Notes: generated by a model not told the origin, from the sequence alone. Counted from the stretch's first letter, positions 41,609 through 52,645 are shown. The stretch: DNA of 64,000 bases from Pseudomonas sp. TH41 (GCF_016650695.1 NZ_JAEKFH010000003.1:1756001-1820000); one strand, 5' to 3'. Numbers and translations: made by a program.

Positions 41609-43209
41609 AGCTGCTTGCCGTCCGCCGTTTGTTGCGCATCCAGCGCGTTGTGATTCGCTACCGCCTCGATGACCTGCTGTTCGCCCTGCCGCTGCCGTGG
41701 TTTTTGCTGGCGCTGCGCTACGCCTTGCCGTGGCGCTGGTTCCCGCGCAAGACGCTGGACCTGAGCCGTGGCGCGCGTTTGCGCCTGGCGTTGCAGGACC
41801 TGGGACCGATTTTCATCAAGTTCGGGCAGATTCTGTCCACCCGCCGCGACCTGCTGCCGGAAGACATCGCCGATGAGCTGATGAAGTTGCAGGACCGGGT
41901 GCCGCCATTCGACTCGCAAGTGTCGGTCAAGCTGATCGAAGAGCAGCTGGGCAAAAAGATCAGCGAAGTCTTCAGTCGTTTCGACGTTGAACCGCTGGCC
42001 TCGGCCTCGGTGGCGCAGGTGCACGCCGCGCAACTGAAAACCGGCGAAGAAGTGGTGGTGAAAGTCATCCGCCCGGGCCTGAAGCCGATCATCGCCCAAG
42101 ACCTGGCGTGGTTGTTCATCCTCGCCCGCGCCGCCGAAAAGCTCTCGGCCGACGCGCGTCTGCTGCACCCGGTGGACGTGGTCCAGGACTACGAAAAAAC
42201 CATCTACGACGAACTCGACCTGCTGCGCGAGGCGGCCAACGCCAGCCAGTTGAAGCGCAACTTCGAAGGTTCACCGCTGCTGTACGTACCGCAGGTCTAT
42301 TGGGACTGGTGCCGGCCGAAAGTGCTGGTGATGGAGCGCATCTACGGGATACAGGTCACCGATCTGACCACCCTGGCCGACCAGCGCACCGACATGAAAA
42401 TGCTTGCCGAGCGCGGCGTGGAAATCTTCTTCACCCAAGTGTTCCGCGACAGCTTCTTCCACGCCGACATGCACCCCGGCAACATCTTCGTCAGCACCGT
42501 CAACCCGTGGAGCCCGCAATACATTGCGATCGACTGCGGCATCGTTGGCAGCCTGACGCCGGAAGACCAGGATTACCTGGCGCGCAACCTGTTCGCGTTT
42601 TTCAAGCGCGATTACCGCCGCGTCGCGCAGCTGCACATCGACTCCGGCTGGGTGCCAGCGGAAACCAAACTCAACGAATTTGAAGCGGCCATCCGGACGG
42701 TCTGCGAGCCGATCTTCGAAAAACCGTTGAAAGATATTTCCTTCGGCCAGGTGCTGATGCGCCTGTTCCAGACCGCTCGACGCTTCAATATGGAAGTGCA
42801 GCCGCAACTCGTGTTGCTGCAAAAAACCCTGCTGAACATCGAAGGCCTGGGCCGTCAGCTGTACCCGGAACTCGATCTGTGGAACACCGCCCAGCCGTTC
42901 CTCGAGCGCTGGATGCGTGAACGTGTCAGCCCCAAAGCCTTGCTCGGCAACGTGCAAAGTCAGTTTGAACAGCTGCCGCACCTGGCCAACATGGCCCGCG
43001 ACCTGCTCGAACGCATGTCCCATCCCCACGCTTACGAGGCGCCACCCCCGTGGCATCGACGCCGGGACGACTGGTTCCTGCGGCTGCTTGGCACCGCTCA
43101 CCTGGCGGGCGGCGCAATACTGGCCGCGGGCGGGCCGCTGAACGAACTGGCTTACTGGCCGGCCGGAATCATGATGGCCGTCGGTTTGTATCTGGTCGTT
43201 CGCCGATAG
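41605..43209 (+). CDS. ubiB: Ubiquinone biosynthesis protein UbiB (atypical kinase family)
   Basis: 534 residues. ABC1/ADCK-type protein-kinase-like fold: the KxGQ motif is in [19 protein letters not shown], the Ala-rich loop in [13 protein letters not shown], the invariant lysine in VVVKVIRPG, and [13 protein letters not shown] and IDCGIVG form the catalytic loop and metal site. Two C-terminal transmembrane helices ([19 protein letters not shown] and after) anchor it. The ATP-driven activity is thought to extract or present quinone intermediates. Confidence 0.96.
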   Translation: MKLLAVRRLLRIQRVVIRYRLDDLLFALPLPWFLLALRYALPWRWFPRKTLDLSRGARLRLALQDLGPIFIKFGQILSTRRDLLPEDIADELMKLQDRVPPFDSQVSVKLIEEQLGKKISEVFSRFDVEPLASASVAQVHAAQLKTGEEVVVKVIRPGLKPIIAQDLAWLFILARAAEKLSADARLLHPVDVVQDYEKTIYDELDLLREAANASQLKRNFEGSPLLYVPQVYWDWCRPKVLVMERIYGIQVTDLTTLADQRTDMKMLAERGVEIFFTQVFRDSFFHADMHPGNIFVSTVNPWSPQYIAIDCGIVGSLTPEDQDYLARNLFAFFKRDYRRVAQLHIDSGWVPAETKLNEFEAAIRTVCEPIFEKPLKDISFGQVLMRLFQTARRFNMEVQPQLVLLQKTLLNIEGLGRQLYPELDLWNTAQPFLERWMRERVSPKALLGNVQSQFEQLPHLANMARDLLERMSHPHAYEAPPPWHRRRDDWFLRLLGTAHLAGGAILAAGGPLNELAYWPAGIMMAVGLYLVVRR

Positions 43210-43289
43210 CCAGTTGTGCTGCGTACTGGCACACTGTTTCAACGTTGGACCTGACTAATGAAGTGTCGGGCCCGCTGTCGGAGTCGAAG

Positions 43290-43691
43290 ATGAAAAACTG
43301 GCTGGACGAGATCAAGTGGGACGCCAATGGCCTGGTGCCGGCAATTGCCCAGGATCACAAGACCGGGCGCGTCCTGATGATGGCCTGGATGAACCGCGAA
43401 GCGCTGGAACTGACAGCTGCCGAGAACCGCGCTATTTACTGGTCGCGCTCCCGTGGCAAGCTGTGGCGCAAGGGTGAAGAGTCCGGCCACGTGCAGATTT
43501 TGCATGAGATGCGCCTGGACTGTGACGCCGACGTGATCATCCTGATGGTCGAGCAAATCGGCGACATCGCTTGCCATACTGGCCGCCAGAGCTGCTTCTA
43601 TCGTGTCTTCGAGAACGGCGACTGGAAAACCGTCGATCCGGTTCTGAAAGATCCGCACGCTATCTATTCCCCAGGACACACACATGAGTGA
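43290..43691 (+). CDS. hisI: Phosphoribosyl-AMP cyclohydrolase
   Basis: 133 residues from the ATG at 43290 ([15 protein letters not shown]); the open frame extends far upstream inside ubiB in another phase. It opens the purine ring of PR-AMP in histidine synthesis. [33 protein letters not shown] and [11 protein letters not shown] contain the metal- and zinc-binding residues. Its stop overlaps the hisE start by 8 bases. HisI and HisE are separate proteins here, not fused as in enterobacteria. Confidence 0.95.
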   Translation: MKNWLDEIKWDANGLVPAIAQDHKTGRVLMMAWMNREALELTAAENRAIYWSRSRGKLWRKGEESGHVQILHEMRLDCDADVIILMVEQIGDIACHTGRQSCFYRVFENGDWKTVDPVLKDPHAIYSPGHTHE

Positions 43692-44016
43692 CACTCTGAC
43701 CCGTCTGGCCCAAGTGCTGGAAGAGCGAAAAGGCGCCGCCGCCGATAGCTCGTATGTCGCCAGCCTGTACCACAAGGGCTTGAACAAGATTCTGGAAAAA
43801 GTCGGCGAAGAGTCGGTCGAAACCATCATTGCCGCCAAGGATGCCGCCATCAGCGGCGACTGCAGCGATGTGATCTACGAAACCGCCGATTTGTGGTTCC
43901 ACAGCATGGTCATGCTCGCCCAACTGGGGCAGCATCCACAGGCTGTACTTGATGAATTGGACCGTCGTTTCGGTCTGTCCGGACACGCCGAGAAAGCCTC
44001 GCGCCCGTCCGCCTGA
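43684..44016 (+). CDS. hisE: Phosphoribosyl-ATP pyrophosphatase
   Basis: 110 residues, all helical, MazG-like fold. It hydrolyses PR-ATP to [40 protein letters not shown] and [14 protein letters not shown] carry the acidic metal-binding residues. It starts inside the end of hisI and is followed 25 bases later by tatA. Confidence 0.95.
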   Translation: MSDTLTRLAQVLEERKGAAADSSYVASLYHKGLNKILEKVGEESVETIIAAKDAAISGDCSDVIYETADLWFHSMVMLAQLGQHPQAVLDELDRRFGLSGHAEKASRPSA

Positions 44017-44041
44017 ACAATTATTAGAGAGGAGCAGCAAC

Positions 44042-44320
44042 ATGGGCATTTTTGACTGGAAACACTGGATCGTCATTCTGGTTGTTGTCGTACTGGTGTT
44101 CGGCACCAAGAAACTGAAAAACCTCGGCACTGACGTGGGCGAAACGATCAAGGGCTTTCGCAAAGCCATGAACGATGAAGAAAAGCCAGTCGACCCGACG
44201 GTGACCCCGGCCCAACCGGTTCCGCCTGTTCAGCCACAAGCCACACAGTCCGTGAACCAGCCGCACACCATCGACGTGCAGGCACAAAAAGTCGAAGAGC
44301 CGATCCGCAAAGACGTGTGA
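44042..44320 (+). CDS. tatA: Twin-arginine translocase subunit TatA
   Basis: 92 residues from the ATG at 44042, preceded by AGAGAGGAGCAGCAAC. One transmembrane helix ([18 protein letters not shown]), an amphipathic helix and a polar, Pro/Gln-rich tail. It oligomerises into the conducting element of the Tat pathway, which exports folded proteins. The hisIE-tatABC order is conserved in pseudomonads. Confidence 0.95.
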   Translation: MGIFDWKHWIVILVVVVLVFGTKKLKNLGTDVGETIKGFRKAMNDEEKPVDPTVTPAQPVPPVQPQATQSVNQPHTIDVQAQKVEEPIRKDV

Positions 44321-44330
44321 GCACTGACTA

Positions 44331-44780
44331 ATGTTTGGTATCAGCTTCTCTGAACTGCTGCTCGTCGGCCTTGTTGCCCTGCTGGTCCTGGGCCCCGAGC
44401 GTCTGCCGGGTGCTGCGCGCACCGCCGGCCTGTGGGTCGGGCGTCTGAAGCGCAGTTTCAACGCGATCAAACAGGAAGTTGAACGTGAAATCGGTGCCGA
44501 CGAGATTCGTCGGCAACTGCATAACGAGCACATTCTGTCCTTGGAGCAGGAGGCGCGGAAGATCTTCACGCCGACTCAGCAGGAAGCCACACCGGTACAA
44601 ACGGTCGAACCGGTGGCTGAGCAGACGATTCATGCTCCAGCCGCCGAGCCGGCACCTGTTATAGCGGCAGCGGAACCTGCACCCGCTGTTGCAACGACGC
44701 CGGTTGAACCTCTTACACCTGCGGCTGCGCCTGTTGCGCCGGCCCCTCACGACCCAACATTGCCGCCGCGAGCCCCATGA
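44331..44780 (+). CDS. tatB: Twin-arginine translocase subunit TatB
   Basis: 149 residues. One transmembrane helix ending in [14 protein letters not shown], the TatB signature, then a long amphipathic helix ([21 protein letters not shown]) and an Ala/Pro-rich tail. With TatC it recognises twin-arginine signal peptides. It overlaps tatC by four bases. Confidence 0.95.
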   Translation: MFGISFSELLLVGLVALLVLGPERLPGAARTAGLWVGRLKRSFNAIKQEVEREIGADEIRRQLHNEHILSLEQEARKIFTPTQQEATPVQTVEPVAEQTIHAPAAEPAPVIAAAEPAPAVATTPVEPLTPAAAPVAPAPHDPTLPPRAP

Positions 44781-45571
44781 GCGATCTCCCTGAAAACGAC
44801 CAGCACATGCCGCTGGTTTCGCACCTCACCGAGTTGCGTACCCGTCTGCTGCGCTGTGTAGCGGCGATTTTCATCATCTTTGCCGGGTTGTTCGCCTTCA
44901 CCCAGCAAATCTACACCTTCGTCTCCACGCCGCTGCGCGCGTACCTGCCCGCCGGCGCGACGATGATCGCCACCGACGTGTCGTCGCCGTTCCTGACGCC
45001 ACTGAAGCTGACCATGATGGTCTCGCTGTTCCTGGCGATTCCGGTGATCTTGCATCAAATCTGGGGCTTCATCGCACCGGGTCTGTACAAGCATGAGAAG
45101 CGCATTGCGGTGCCCTTGCTGATGTCCAGCATCGTGCTGTTCTACACCGGCATGGCGTTCGCCTATTACCTGGTGTTCCCGCTGATCTTCAAGTTCTTCG
45201 CCTCCGCCACCCCGGCCGGCGTGGAAATGATGACCGACATTACCAGTTACCTCGATTTCGTCATGACCCTGTTTTTTGCCTTCGGCGTGGCGTTCGAGAT
45301 ACCGGTGGCCGTGGTGCTGCTGGTGTGGATTGGCGTGGTCGACGTCAAGTACCTGAAGAAAATCCGCCCCTATGTAGTGATCGGTTGCTTTGTGGTCGGC
45401 ATGATCCTGACGCCACCGGACATCTTCTCGCAGACCTTGCTGGCCGTCCCGATGTGGCTGCTGTTTGAAATCGGCGTGCTGTTCGGCGGCTTGATCACCA
45501 AGCGCGGCGAGCACCCGGACGACCAACCGGCCGACGATCACAACGACCAGCCGCCAGCGACCCAGCCGTGA
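44777..45571 (+). CDS. tatC: Twin-arginine translocase subunit TatC
   Basis: 264 residues, six transmembrane helices. The N-terminal [15 protein letters not shown] and the periplasmic loop region YKHEKR with the conserved glutamate are typical; a polar His/Asp-rich tail closes the protein. It is the core receptor of the Tat translocase. The ATG overlaps the tatB stop, and rsmE overlaps its own stop by four bases. Confidence 0.96.
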   Translation: MSDLPENDQHMPLVSHLTELRTRLLRCVAAIFIIFAGLFAFTQQIYTFVSTPLRAYLPAGATMIATDVSSPFLTPLKLTMMVSLFLAIPVILHQIWGFIAPGLYKHEKRIAVPLLMSSIVLFYTGMAFAYYLVFPLIFKFFASATPAGVEMMTDITSYLDFVMTLFFAFGVAFEIPVAVVLLVWIGVVDVKYLKKIRPYVVIGCFVVGMILTPPDIFSQTLLAVPMWLLFEIGVLFGGLITKRGEHPDDQPADDHNDQPPATQP

Positions 45572-46275
45572 ATGTGTTGCTCCTCGAAGAGGCTGACTTC
45601 ATTACGGCCGACAGGGCGATCCTGCGCGATCGCCGGTTGACCCACATGCAGGAAGTTCACCGTTCGGTTGTCGGCGATAGCCTGCGAGTCGGACGAATTG
45701 GCGGCCTGATGGGCTCTGCGCAATTGGTGCGTCTGGAGGCCGACGAAGCCGAGCTGCGCGTCACCCTCGACCAACCGCCACCGGCCAAGCTGCCGCTGAC
45801 CCTGGTACTGGCCCTGCCAAGGCCGAAAATGCTGCGCAGGGTGTTTCAAACCGTGGCGGCCATGGGTGTGCCGCGCATCGTGCTGGTGAACAGCTATCGC
45901 GTCGAGAAGAGCTTCTGGCAAACCCCGTTTCTCGAGCCCGAGGCCATCCGCGAGCAGTTGATCCTCGGTCTCGAACAGGCGCGGGACAGCGTGCTGCCGG
46001 AGATTGTCATCGAAAAGCGTTTCAAACCCTTCGTGGAAGACCGTCTACCGGCAATTACCGAAGGCACCCTCGGCCTGGTCGGCCACCCCGGCAATTACCC
46101 GCCGTGCCCTCGTGGCCTGGACGAACCGGTGACCCTGGCCATCGGCCCCGAGGGCGGCTGGATCCCCTACGAAATCGAGCTGCTGGGCAAATCCGGCCTG
46201 CAACCGGTGCAGCTGGGCGAGCGCATCCTGCGGGTCGAAACCGCGGTCACCGCACTCCTGGCCCGCCTGTTCTAA
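45568..46275 (+). CDS. rsmE: 16S rRNA m3U1498 methyltransferase
   Basis: 235 residues starting at a GTG that overlaps the tatC stop. An N-terminal PUA-like domain and a C-terminal SPOUT knot fold with [18 protein letters not shown] and [16 protein letters not shown], the SAM-binding loop and knot. It methylates U1498 of 16S rRNA in assembled 30S subunits. It is the last gene of the run from ubiE, and a REP pair follows. Confidence 0.94.
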   Translation: MNVLLLEEADFITADRAILRDRRLTHMQEVHRSVVGDSLRVGRIGGLMGSAQLVRLEADEAELRVTLDQPPPAKLPLTLVLALPRPKMLRRVFQTVAAMGVPRIVLVNSYRVEKSFWQTPFLEPEAIREQLILGLEQARDSVLPEIVIEKRFKPFVEDRLPAITEGTLGLVGHPGNYPPCPRGLDEPVTLAIGPEGGWIPYEIELLGKSGLQPVQLGERILRVETAVTALLARLF

Positions 46276-46321
46276 CACCGCCGCGCCTGCTGGCCCGGCA
46301 TTTCTGACCCGCATCTCCCTG

Positions 46322-46418
46322 TGTAGGAGCTGCCGCAGGCTGCGATCTTTTGACCTTGATCTTTGTCGATCTCACAACCGCCAGGATCAAAAGATCGCAG
46401 CCTGCGGCAGCTCCTACA
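46322..46418. repeat. REP pair, GTAGGAGCTGCC family
   Basis: TGTAGGAGCTGCCGCAGGCT and its perfect inverted copy around a 30-base spacer, between rsmE and the chemoreceptor gene. Confidence 0.87.
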
Positions 46419-46482
46419 GATTCTCGCCTGCCTGCCGATACAACTCCCATAAAACCAATGTGTGGTCCGAGGGAGTTGCAGC

Positions 46483-48411
46483 ATGTACCGATGGCTAGCC
46501 GAGAATCTGGGAAACGTCAGCGTCAATCGTAAACTGGGTATCGGTTTTGGTCTGGTGCTGCTTTTAACCTTGTTGATCACCTTCACCGGCTGGACCGGCC
46601 TGAGTGGCGTGATCAATCGCGGCGATAAGCTGGGCTTCATTTCCAGCGTCACTGAGCTGACCAAAGACCTGCGCATCGCCCGCCTCGATTACGAAATGCG
46701 TCGCGGCGAACAGGGCCCCGGCACCGTCAACGATCTGCTCGGCCAACTCGATGCAGGCCTGCAAACCGCCCGCAAGATGATCGAGCAACCCGCCGAAGTG
46801 GCGATGATCGATCAGCAATTGGCCGCCGTCAGTCAGTACAGACAAGCCTTTACCGCCATGACCCAGGCCGGTGCGAACCGCGAAGATGCTCGCAGCAAAC
46901 TCGGCGCCACCGCCGATAACGCCGTGGCACGCGTGGCTGAAGTCGAGAAATCCATGCTGCAAGGCGACAGCATCGCCCAGTTCAACAGCGTGATCGACCT
47001 GAGCAAACTGATCCAGCAAGCGCGCTTCCAGGTTCGCGGCTACACCTACAGCGGCAAGACCGAGGCCGAACAACCCGCGCTGGACGCCATCGACAACGCC
47101 CTGAAAAACATCGAAAGCCTGCCGGCCAAACTGCCGGAACAACACCTCGCCAACCTGCAACAGGCCACCGACTCGCTCAAGGCCTATCGCGCTGCCGTCA
47201 GCCAATATCGTGATTCCCAAGTGGCGAGCGCCGCTGCCCTCAAACGCATGGCCGAGCAAGGCGACATCCTGCTCGACGTCAGTAAAAAACTGATCGCCTC
47301 GCAAACCAACGTTCGCGATAGCGACGCCGCCAGCGCCCGGAATATGCTGCTGCTGGCCACTGCCCTGGCACTCGCTTTTGGCATCCTCGCCGCCTGGGCC
47401 ATCACTCGCCAGATCGTGATCCCCCTGAGCCAGACCCTCAAAGTCGCCGAACGAGTCGCGGCGGGTGACCTCACCCTCAACCTTATCTCCGAACGCCGCG
47501 ACGAACTCGGTCAGCTCCAGCGTGCCATGCAGAGCATGACCCTGGGCCTGCGCGAACTGATCGGCGGCATCAGCGATGGCGTCACGCAAATCGCCAGCGC
47601 CGCCGAAGAGTTGTCGGCCGTCACCGAGCAAACCAGCGCTGGGGTCAACAGCCAGAAAGTCGAGACCGACCAAGTGGCCACTGCGATGAACGAAATGACG
47701 GCCACCGTGCAAGAAGTCGCGCGCAACGCCGAAGAAGCTTCCGAAGCCGCCGTCGCCGCTGACCAGCAGGCCCGCGAAGGCGACAAAGTGGTAGGCGAAG
47801 CCATCGCCCAGATCGAACGCCTGGCGCTGGAAGTCGGCAATTCCACCGAAGCCATGGGGCAGCTCAAACGCGAAAGCGACAAGATCGGCAGCGTGCTCGA
47901 CGTGATCAAGTCCGTCGCCCAACAAACCAACCTGCTAGCCCTCAACGCCGCCATCGAAGCCGCCCGTGCCGGCGAAGCAGGGCGCGGTTTTGCGGTGGTT
48001 GCCGACGAAGTCCGCAGCCTGGCCCAGCGCACCCAGAAGTCGACCGAAGAGATCGAAGAGCTCATCGTCGGCCTGCAAACCGGCACCCAACAAGTCGCAA
48101 CCATCATGGACAACAGCCGCAGCCTCACCGACAGCAGCGTCGAGCTGACCCGTCGCGCTGGCGGCTCGCTGGAAAGCATCACCCGCACCGTGTCGGCGAT
48201 CCAGGCGATGAACCAGCAGATTGCTGCGGCGGCCGAACAGCAGAGCGCGGTGGCGGAAGAGATCAACCGCAGCGTGCTTAACGTGCGTGATGTGTCCGAG
48301 CAGACCTCGGCCGCCAGCGAAGAAACGGCGGCCTCCAGTGTTGAACTGGCGCGGTTGGGGACGCATCTGCAGATGCTGGTGAATAAGTTTAAGACTGGCT
48401 TACCTATGTAA
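46483..48411 (+). CDS. Methyl-accepting chemotaxis protein (probable HBM-type sensor)
   Basis: 642 residues from the ATG at 46483 (GAGGGAGTTGCAGC before it). Transmembrane helix 1 ([19 protein letters not shown]) is followed by a periplasmic all-helical domain of about 250 residues, whose length and helical character suit the helical bimodular (HBM) class. Then come transmembrane helix 2 ([20 protein letters not shown]), HAMP and the cytoplasmic signalling domain with the hairpin tip [20 protein letters not shown]. Membrane receptor feeding the CheA/CheW pathway. Ligand not predictable; HBM receptors of relatives bind TCA intermediates or amines. It is the last high-GC gene before the AT-rich block. 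Confidence 0.9.
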   Translation: MYRWLAENLGNVSVNRKLGIGFGLVLLLTLLITFTGWTGLSGVINRGDKLGFISSVTELTKDLRIARLDYEMRRGEQGPGTVNDLLGQLDAGLQTARKMIEQPAEVAMIDQQLAAVSQYRQAFTAMTQAGANREDARSKLGATADNAVARVAEVEKSMLQGDSIAQFNSVIDLSKLIQQARFQVRGYTYSGKTEAEQPALDAIDNALKNIESLPAKLPEQHLANLQQATDSLKAYRAAVSQYRDSQVASAAALKRMAEQGDILLDVSKKLIASQTNVRDSDAASARNMLLLATALALAFGILAAWAITRQIVIPLSQTLKVAERVAAGDLTLNLISERRDELGQLQRAMQSMTLGLRELIGGISDGVTQIASAAEELSAVTEQTSAGVNSQKVETDQVATAMNEMTATVQEVARNAEEASEAAVAADQQAREGDKVVGEAIAQIERLALEVGNSTEAMGQLKRESDKIGSVLDVIKSVAQQTNLLALNAAIEAARAGEAGRGFAVVADEVRSLAQRTQKSTEEIEELIVGLQTGTQQVATIMDNSRSLTDSSVELTRRAGGSLESITRTVSAIQAMNQQIAAAAEQQSAVAEEINRSVLNVRDVSEQTSAASEETAASSVELARLGTHLQMLVNKFKTGLPM

Positions 48412-48440
48412 TAGGTGGCTCCAAAACTCTCTGAAAGCAA

Positions 48441-48480
48441 CTTGCATTGCTAGCTGGTTATTGGCCAACTGTAATGCAAG
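48441..48480. repeat. Imperfect hairpin at the edge of the AT-rich block
   Basis: CTTGCATT and AATGCAAG are perfect outer arms of a 40-base imperfect palindrome, 30 bases past the chemoreceptor stop. There is no T-run. It could be the 3' hairpin of the receptor mRNA or a junction scar. The rest of the 119-base gap shows no gene. Confidence 0.5.
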
Positions 48481-48530
48481 CCTGCATGCCGTGCCGGTTA
48501 ACTGAAAACCGTCCTGGGTTTATGTGTGAC

Positions 48531-49301
48531 TCAACCTCCAATACTGTCGAAGCGATTAAAGAATCGATAAACAATTAGAACAACTCCATAGAACGCAAGG
48601 TTCACACCTGATATAAACGTCAAGACGAAAAAAGTTGCTCCATTGTAGAGAGCGTCCAGTGCGACGGACGCGAACACAACCATGGGCAACGTTACGGCAA
48701 GTACATACAACAACACTTTCGAGTAAAAATTGGCAGGTAACAACGCAAACGTAAAAATCGACGAGTGAATGTAATCCACCGGCAAGTCGCGCTGAGTGAT
48801 AAACGAGAAGGAACTCAGAGCCAATATAAATGTGATACTGGCAACAACCCCGGTTAATAGAGCCAGCAGATAAAGCGCAGTATTATGAATGCTAACGAAG
48901 AAAGGGGAAAATTCAATTTTGCCTGAAAAAATGCATATAATTATCAAAAGCGCTGCAACGACCAGGTAATAAACCTGACACCATCTAAATAAGATTAATA
49001 CAAGCAAATTAATAGGCCGCACCAATAGCGCATCCACTCTTCCTTGCGTTAGTTGTCGAAAAAACCCCGAAATTGCCGAGCTTAAAAAATTTACAAGCAA
49101 GCCTCCCACGGCATAAGTCATAAAGAATATCATCAGCCAGTTAGCATCTTGTTTGTCCGTTATCACTAACGAGTTGATCACATCAAAAAAAACGAACTGG
49201 AGACTGTAGAGCGTAAGAAGTGCCAATATCCCACCCAGAAAATTTGCTTTGTAGCGGGCTTCTTCTTTGATCGAATTTTTAATCAAGTCCACTATATGCA
49301 T
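48531..49301 (-). CDS. ABC-2 type exporter permease (second subunit)
   Basis: 256 residues from the ATG at 49301 (MHIVDLIKNSIKEEARYKANF), which has GGAGGC before it and lies just after the first permease stop; the frame is open 50 codons further, inside that gene. Six transmembrane helices. RVDALLVRPINLLVLILFRW matches the uncharacterised ABC-2 permease family paired with COG4586-type ATPases. It is the last gene of the minus-strand AT-rich operon. With the next permease and the ATPase it probably exports the cluster product. Confidence 0.83.
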   Translation of the reverse strand: MHIVDLIKNSIKEEARYKANFLGGILALLTLYSLQFVFFDVINSLVITDKQDANWLMIFFMTYAVGGLLVNFLSSAISGFFRQLTQGRVDALLVRPINLLVLILFRWCQVYYLVVAALLIIICIFSGKIEFSPFFVSIHNTALYLLALLTGVVASITFILALSSFSFITQRDLPVDYIHSSIFTFALLPANFYSKVLLYVLAVTLPMVVFASVALDALYNGATFFVLTFISGVNLAFYGVVLIVYRFFNRFDSIGG

Positions 49302-49302
49302 T

Positions 49303-50091
49303 TTAGCCTCCTGCTCCTGAATACCTGTTACAGGCGTGCTTAAACGTAATCTTATAAGCCACCCACATAAACGCAAACCAAGCAATGTAAAGGCAACCCA
49401 GTTCCACAAGCAATCCCACGCTTGGACGCAACAGGAACTCAGCCGGCCCACTTATAATCAGCCTGAATGGGTTATATCGCATGAGAGGTTGGAGGTAGTC
49501 TGGCCAATAAGCGATGGGTAATAACGTTCCGCCAATGACGCTTGCCATAATGACTTGAAAACTGAGCGTCATATCGGGTCGAGTCAGCCAAAATGTAGAA
49601 AGGGATAATAGAAATCCGAGCATAAAACAAAACAGCAAATTGGCGAGACTCAACATAATGAACCCCAGGACGCCGCTCCACTCACCGCCCGACAAAATTA
49701 CATATATGGCGATTAGCAAGACAGGAACGTAATAAAGAATGCTTTCGCCTAGAAAAACGAATAGATTGTAGGTGAAGTAGTTGACGGGCTTCACAAAGAT
49801 GCCTTCCAACTGCCCTTCATGCACATGTGTCGACACCCTGACGATTAAATCGTAAGTGTTATTCAGGCGATTGAGTGCCAGCACGGCGACATAATATAAA
49901 TAGGTTTCTTCCAGGCTATATTGCGGTAACTGATCAGCGCTAGCCCCTTCGTACACAAAGCGCCAGATTGCGAACTGGATAAAAAAAGGAACGCCAGTAG
50001 CGATGACCAGATCCGTGATCAACATGGACCTGTCTCTGTACACCGAAAGCAGACCCGCTTGCACAAGTTTTAAGTAAGCAGAACTATTCAC
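49303..50091 (-). CDS. ABC-2 type exporter permease (first subunit)
   Basis: 262 residues, six transmembrane helices. EGQLEGIFVKPVNYFTYNLF is the conserved cytoplasmic loop of this permease family, aligned in position with the equivalent loop of the following permease, so the two are distant paralogues forming a heterodimer. It starts 3 bases after the ATPase gene and ends one base before the next permease start, so translation is coupled. Base composition is much more AT-rich than in the flanking chemoreceptor. Confidence 0.83.
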   Translation of the reverse strand: MNSSAYLKLVQAGLLSVYRDRSMLITDLVIATGVPFFIQFAIWRFVYEGASADQLPQYSLEETYLYYVAVLALNRLNNTYDLIVRVSTHVHEGQLEGIFVKPVNYFTYNLFVFLGESILYYVPVLLIAIYVILSGGEWSGVLGFIMLSLANLLFCFMLGFLLSLSTFWLTRPDMTLSFQVIMASVIGGTLLPIAYWPDYLQPLMRYNPFRLIISGPAEFLLRPSVGLLVELGCLYIAWFAFMWVAYKITFKHACNRYSGAGG

Positions 50092-50094
50092 AAA

Positions 50095-51105
50095 TCACTC
50101 ACTTGACCAAGACTTGAAAAGGTTAACTACGTTACTCTCAAAATCCATCGGCGAAACTTCCAAATCGTAAATACCATCATTAAACATATCGAAAACCGCC
50201 CCAAGCAAAACCTTAGGTACCAAATAAGTCAAATGAGTCTGGCCATCGTTAAGAAGGCTTATATTATGGAACGCTTTGATGGCCTCTTTGAATCGGGATA
50301 GACCGACTTCGCCTAGTGTCAAATCTTGCATGGAAACGCTTAATTTTATGTTAGCTTTGAAATTTGCGCTAAGTTCACGCATTGACCCGTCGAAACGAAT
50401 TTTCCCTTTGTCGATGATGATGGCATCGTCACAGCACGACTCGATATCACCCAAATCATGACTGGTAAGGAATACCGAAAGATCGCTTTCCTTACGTTTG
50501 TAATTTAAATATTTTCGTATCTCATACTTCGATGTAACATCTAGCCCCACTGTCGGCTCATCCAAAAATATAAGCTCTGGAGAATGCAGAAGGTTCAACG
50601 TCAGTTCACATTTGACACGTTCTCCCAAGCTGAGATTGCGCACGGGCTTGTGAATGACCTTACCCAGGTTCAGCGCATCGGTTAACTCGGAAAGCCGTTT
50701 TTTATAATCAGCATCTTTAATTTTGTAAATCTCTTTATACGTATCGAGACTCGTTTTAACTGGTAAATCCCACCACAATGACGTCTTATGACCAAATACA
50801 ACACCAATTCTATGCAGAAATTTTTTTTCTCGAAGGGCAGGATTATGACCCAAAACCCTCACGGTGCCGGAGGTCGGCTTCTGGATCCCACATAAAATCT
50901 TTATTAAGCTAGATTTACCCGCGCCATTAGGCCCTATGAAACCAACCGCCGCACCTTTAGGCACCGTGAAATTTATGGCAGTTAACGCTTGATACGGCAC
51001 ATAGTTTGGCTTCACCAGTTGTTTGCACCAAGCCGCCACGCCGACTGTCTCTTTAGCCAAGTAATAGCTTTTTTCGACCGCCGTTAAATCAATCAAATTA
51101 TTCAT
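50095..51105 (-). CDS. ABC exporter ATP-binding protein (COG4586 type)
   Basis: 336 residues from the ATG at 51105 (MNNLIDLTAVEKSYYLAKET); a start 13 codons upstream is open. Walker A GFIGPNGAGKSSLIKILCGI, the family-specific VVFGHKTSLWWDLP, signature LSLGERVKCELTLNLLHS and Walker B LIFLDEPTVGLDVTSK. The C-terminal 90 residues are an accessory domain. The LWWDLP segment is typical of ATPases that pair with two ABC-2 permeases, which follow directly. Likely drives export; the substrate is unknown but should be the product of the neighbouring enzymes. Confidence 0.86.
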   Translation of the reverse strand: MNNLIDLTAVEKSYYLAKETVGVAAWCKQLVKPNYVPYQALTAINFTVPKGAAVGFIGPNGAGKSSLIKILCGIQKPTSGTVRVLGHNPALREKKFLHRIGVVFGHKTSLWWDLPVKTSLDTYKEIYKIKDADYKKRLSELTDALNLGKVIHKPVRNLSLGERVKCELTLNLLHSPELIFLDEPTVGLDVTSKYEIRKYLNYKRKESDLSVFLTSHDLGDIESCCDDAIIIDKGKIRFDGSMRELSANFKANIKLSVSMQDLTLGEVGLSRFKEAIKAFHNISLLNDGQTHLTYLVPKVLLGAVFDMFNDGIYDLEVSPMDFESNVVNLFKSWSSE

Positions 51106-51170
51106 CTTGATGTTTAGTTTCCAAGTCAAGCACCGACAGCTCAATGAGTTTAATGACAGTCTCTGAATAA

Positions 51171-52643
51171 TTAATTTTCCGCAAAAAACCCTTCCTCCAT
51201 TATTCCATTTGCAATTCGAAAGTAACGAGTTCCGACATTTTGGACGAATCTGACGTCGTGTGAGACCATTATTGCGGCTGGATTAAGACGCTGAATTTCG
51301 CTTTCCAAGAGTTCTTGAGAACTAATATCCAAATGATTAGTCGGCTCATCCAGAATCAAAAAATTCGGATTGGTCAAGCGAAGAGTTAATATGGCGAGAC
51401 GAGCGCGCTCGCCGTAACTCAGTTGTGAGATTTTTTTCTGAGACTCCAAATAGGAAAATCCCGCAGACGCAACCCTATTGATCGATTGCTGATGATCAAG
51501 CCCAAAGCGAGCACTAATGAACTCTAGTATTCCAACTTCTAGCGGCAGTAAAGAAAGCGCTTGATCCAGAACACCCATTTTGACGGACGGACCGACCTGT
51601 ATACCTTGAGCACCATCCACTATAGCTTTTAAAAAAACACTTTTACCGCAACCGTTGGCTCCTGAAATTATTAATCGATCGCCCCGGTTAATAACCAGTG
51701 ATTTTATATAAAACAGAATTCTGCCACCAGGAGAATACAACGTAAGATCATCAATCTGCAAAATTTTTCTGGCGTTAAATTTTTCCATACCCAGAATTAT
51801 CTCCCCGTTCATGGATACTGGCTTGTCGGACACTACTGCTTCAAGGCTCTTGATTTTCTTCTCTATTTTTTTAGCTTTTTGCAACGCCGTATCGCTATAG
51901 TGATTTACACCTAGCTGACGTTGGAAGCTGGCACTTTTTTTTAATCTTTGAATTCTATTATTGGCTTCAACTCTCGCGCACGCCAAAGCCTTTTGTTGTT
52001 CTAAAAATAGCTTTCTTGCCAACGTGAAAGAGAAATTAAAAAAACTGAAGCTTCTATCATGAAGAATTAAAGTACTCGACGTTACAGAGTCTAAAAAATC
52101 CCGGTTGTGACTAATCACTACAAAGGCAGGTACAACATTGCTGTCTCTAAGCAGACGAGTGAGATTCATTATGTGTGTCTGATCCAAATGATTCGTAGGC
52201 TCATCCAGCAACAATAGATCCGGCTCTAAGAGTACGGCTTTGGCAATCGCTAACATTTTTTTCCAGCCACCGCTCAACTGGCCGAAAGGCAAACTCCAAT
52301 AACTATGCGGGAACCTGAACAACTCCAGCGCGCACTCCACTTTCCATTTGTCGCTAGCGAGATCCGTCAAGCAGTTTTCCAGGATCTGAAGTGCCGTAAG
52401 TTCGTCCCAGTTTTCGGGAAACCCTTGTTCTACATATTGAAAGCGCAGATTTTTAGAGTGAGCGACGCGGCCTTCATGGTCGTCCGAATATTTGGACATG
52501 ATGCGCAACAGAGAGCTTTTTCCGGTACCGTTATCACCAATTATCCCCAATCTGTCCCCGCTATTTACGGACAAATGTAAATTTGAAAAAAGTCGCGCAT
52601 CATTAAAAGATAAAGATACGTCTTCCAGCATTACCAGAGGCAT
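51171..52643 (-). CDS. ABC-F ATPase, likely antibiotic self-protection factor
   Basis: 490 residues from the ATG at 52643, two bases after the upstream ligase gene and preceded by GGGAGTTGG. Two ABC domains without membrane segments: Walker A GDNGTGKS (36-43), signature LSGGW (123-127), Walker B LLLLDEPTNHLD; then GANGCGKS, LSYGERARLAIL and FLILDEPTNHLDISS. A basic, helical linker of about 80 residues rich in Lys/Gln joins them. This is the ABC-F layout. The short size, AT-rich composition and place beside an exporter fit the antibiotic-resistance ABC-F group that displaces drugs from the ribosome. The housekeeping ABC-F proteins (EttA, Uup and others) are longer or differently placed. Protection is inferred, not shown. 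Confidence 0.82.
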   Translation of the reverse strand: MPLVMLEDVSLSFNDARLFSNLHLSVNSGDRLGIIGDNGTGKSSLLRIMSKYSDDHEGRVAHSKNLRFQYVEQGFPENWDELTALQILENCLTDLASDKWKVECALELFRFPHSYWSLPFGQLSGGWKKMLAIAKAVLLEPDLLLLDEPTNHLDQTHIMNLTRLLRDSNVVPAFVVISHNRDFLDSVTSSTLILHDRSFSFFNFSFTLARKLFLEQQKALACARVEANNRIQRLKKSASFQRQLGVNHYSDTALQKAKKIEKKIKSLEAVVSDKPVSMNGEIILGMEKFNARKILQIDDLTLYSPGGRILFYIKSLVINRGDRLIISGANGCGKSVFLKAIVDGAQGIQVGPSVKMGVLDQALSLLPLEVGILEFISARFGLDHQQSINRVASAGFSYLESQKKISQLSYGERARLAILTLRLTNPNFLILDEPTNHLDISSQELLESEIQRLNPAAIMVSHDVRFVQNVGTRYFRIANGIMEEGFFAEN

Positions 52644-52645
52644 AG

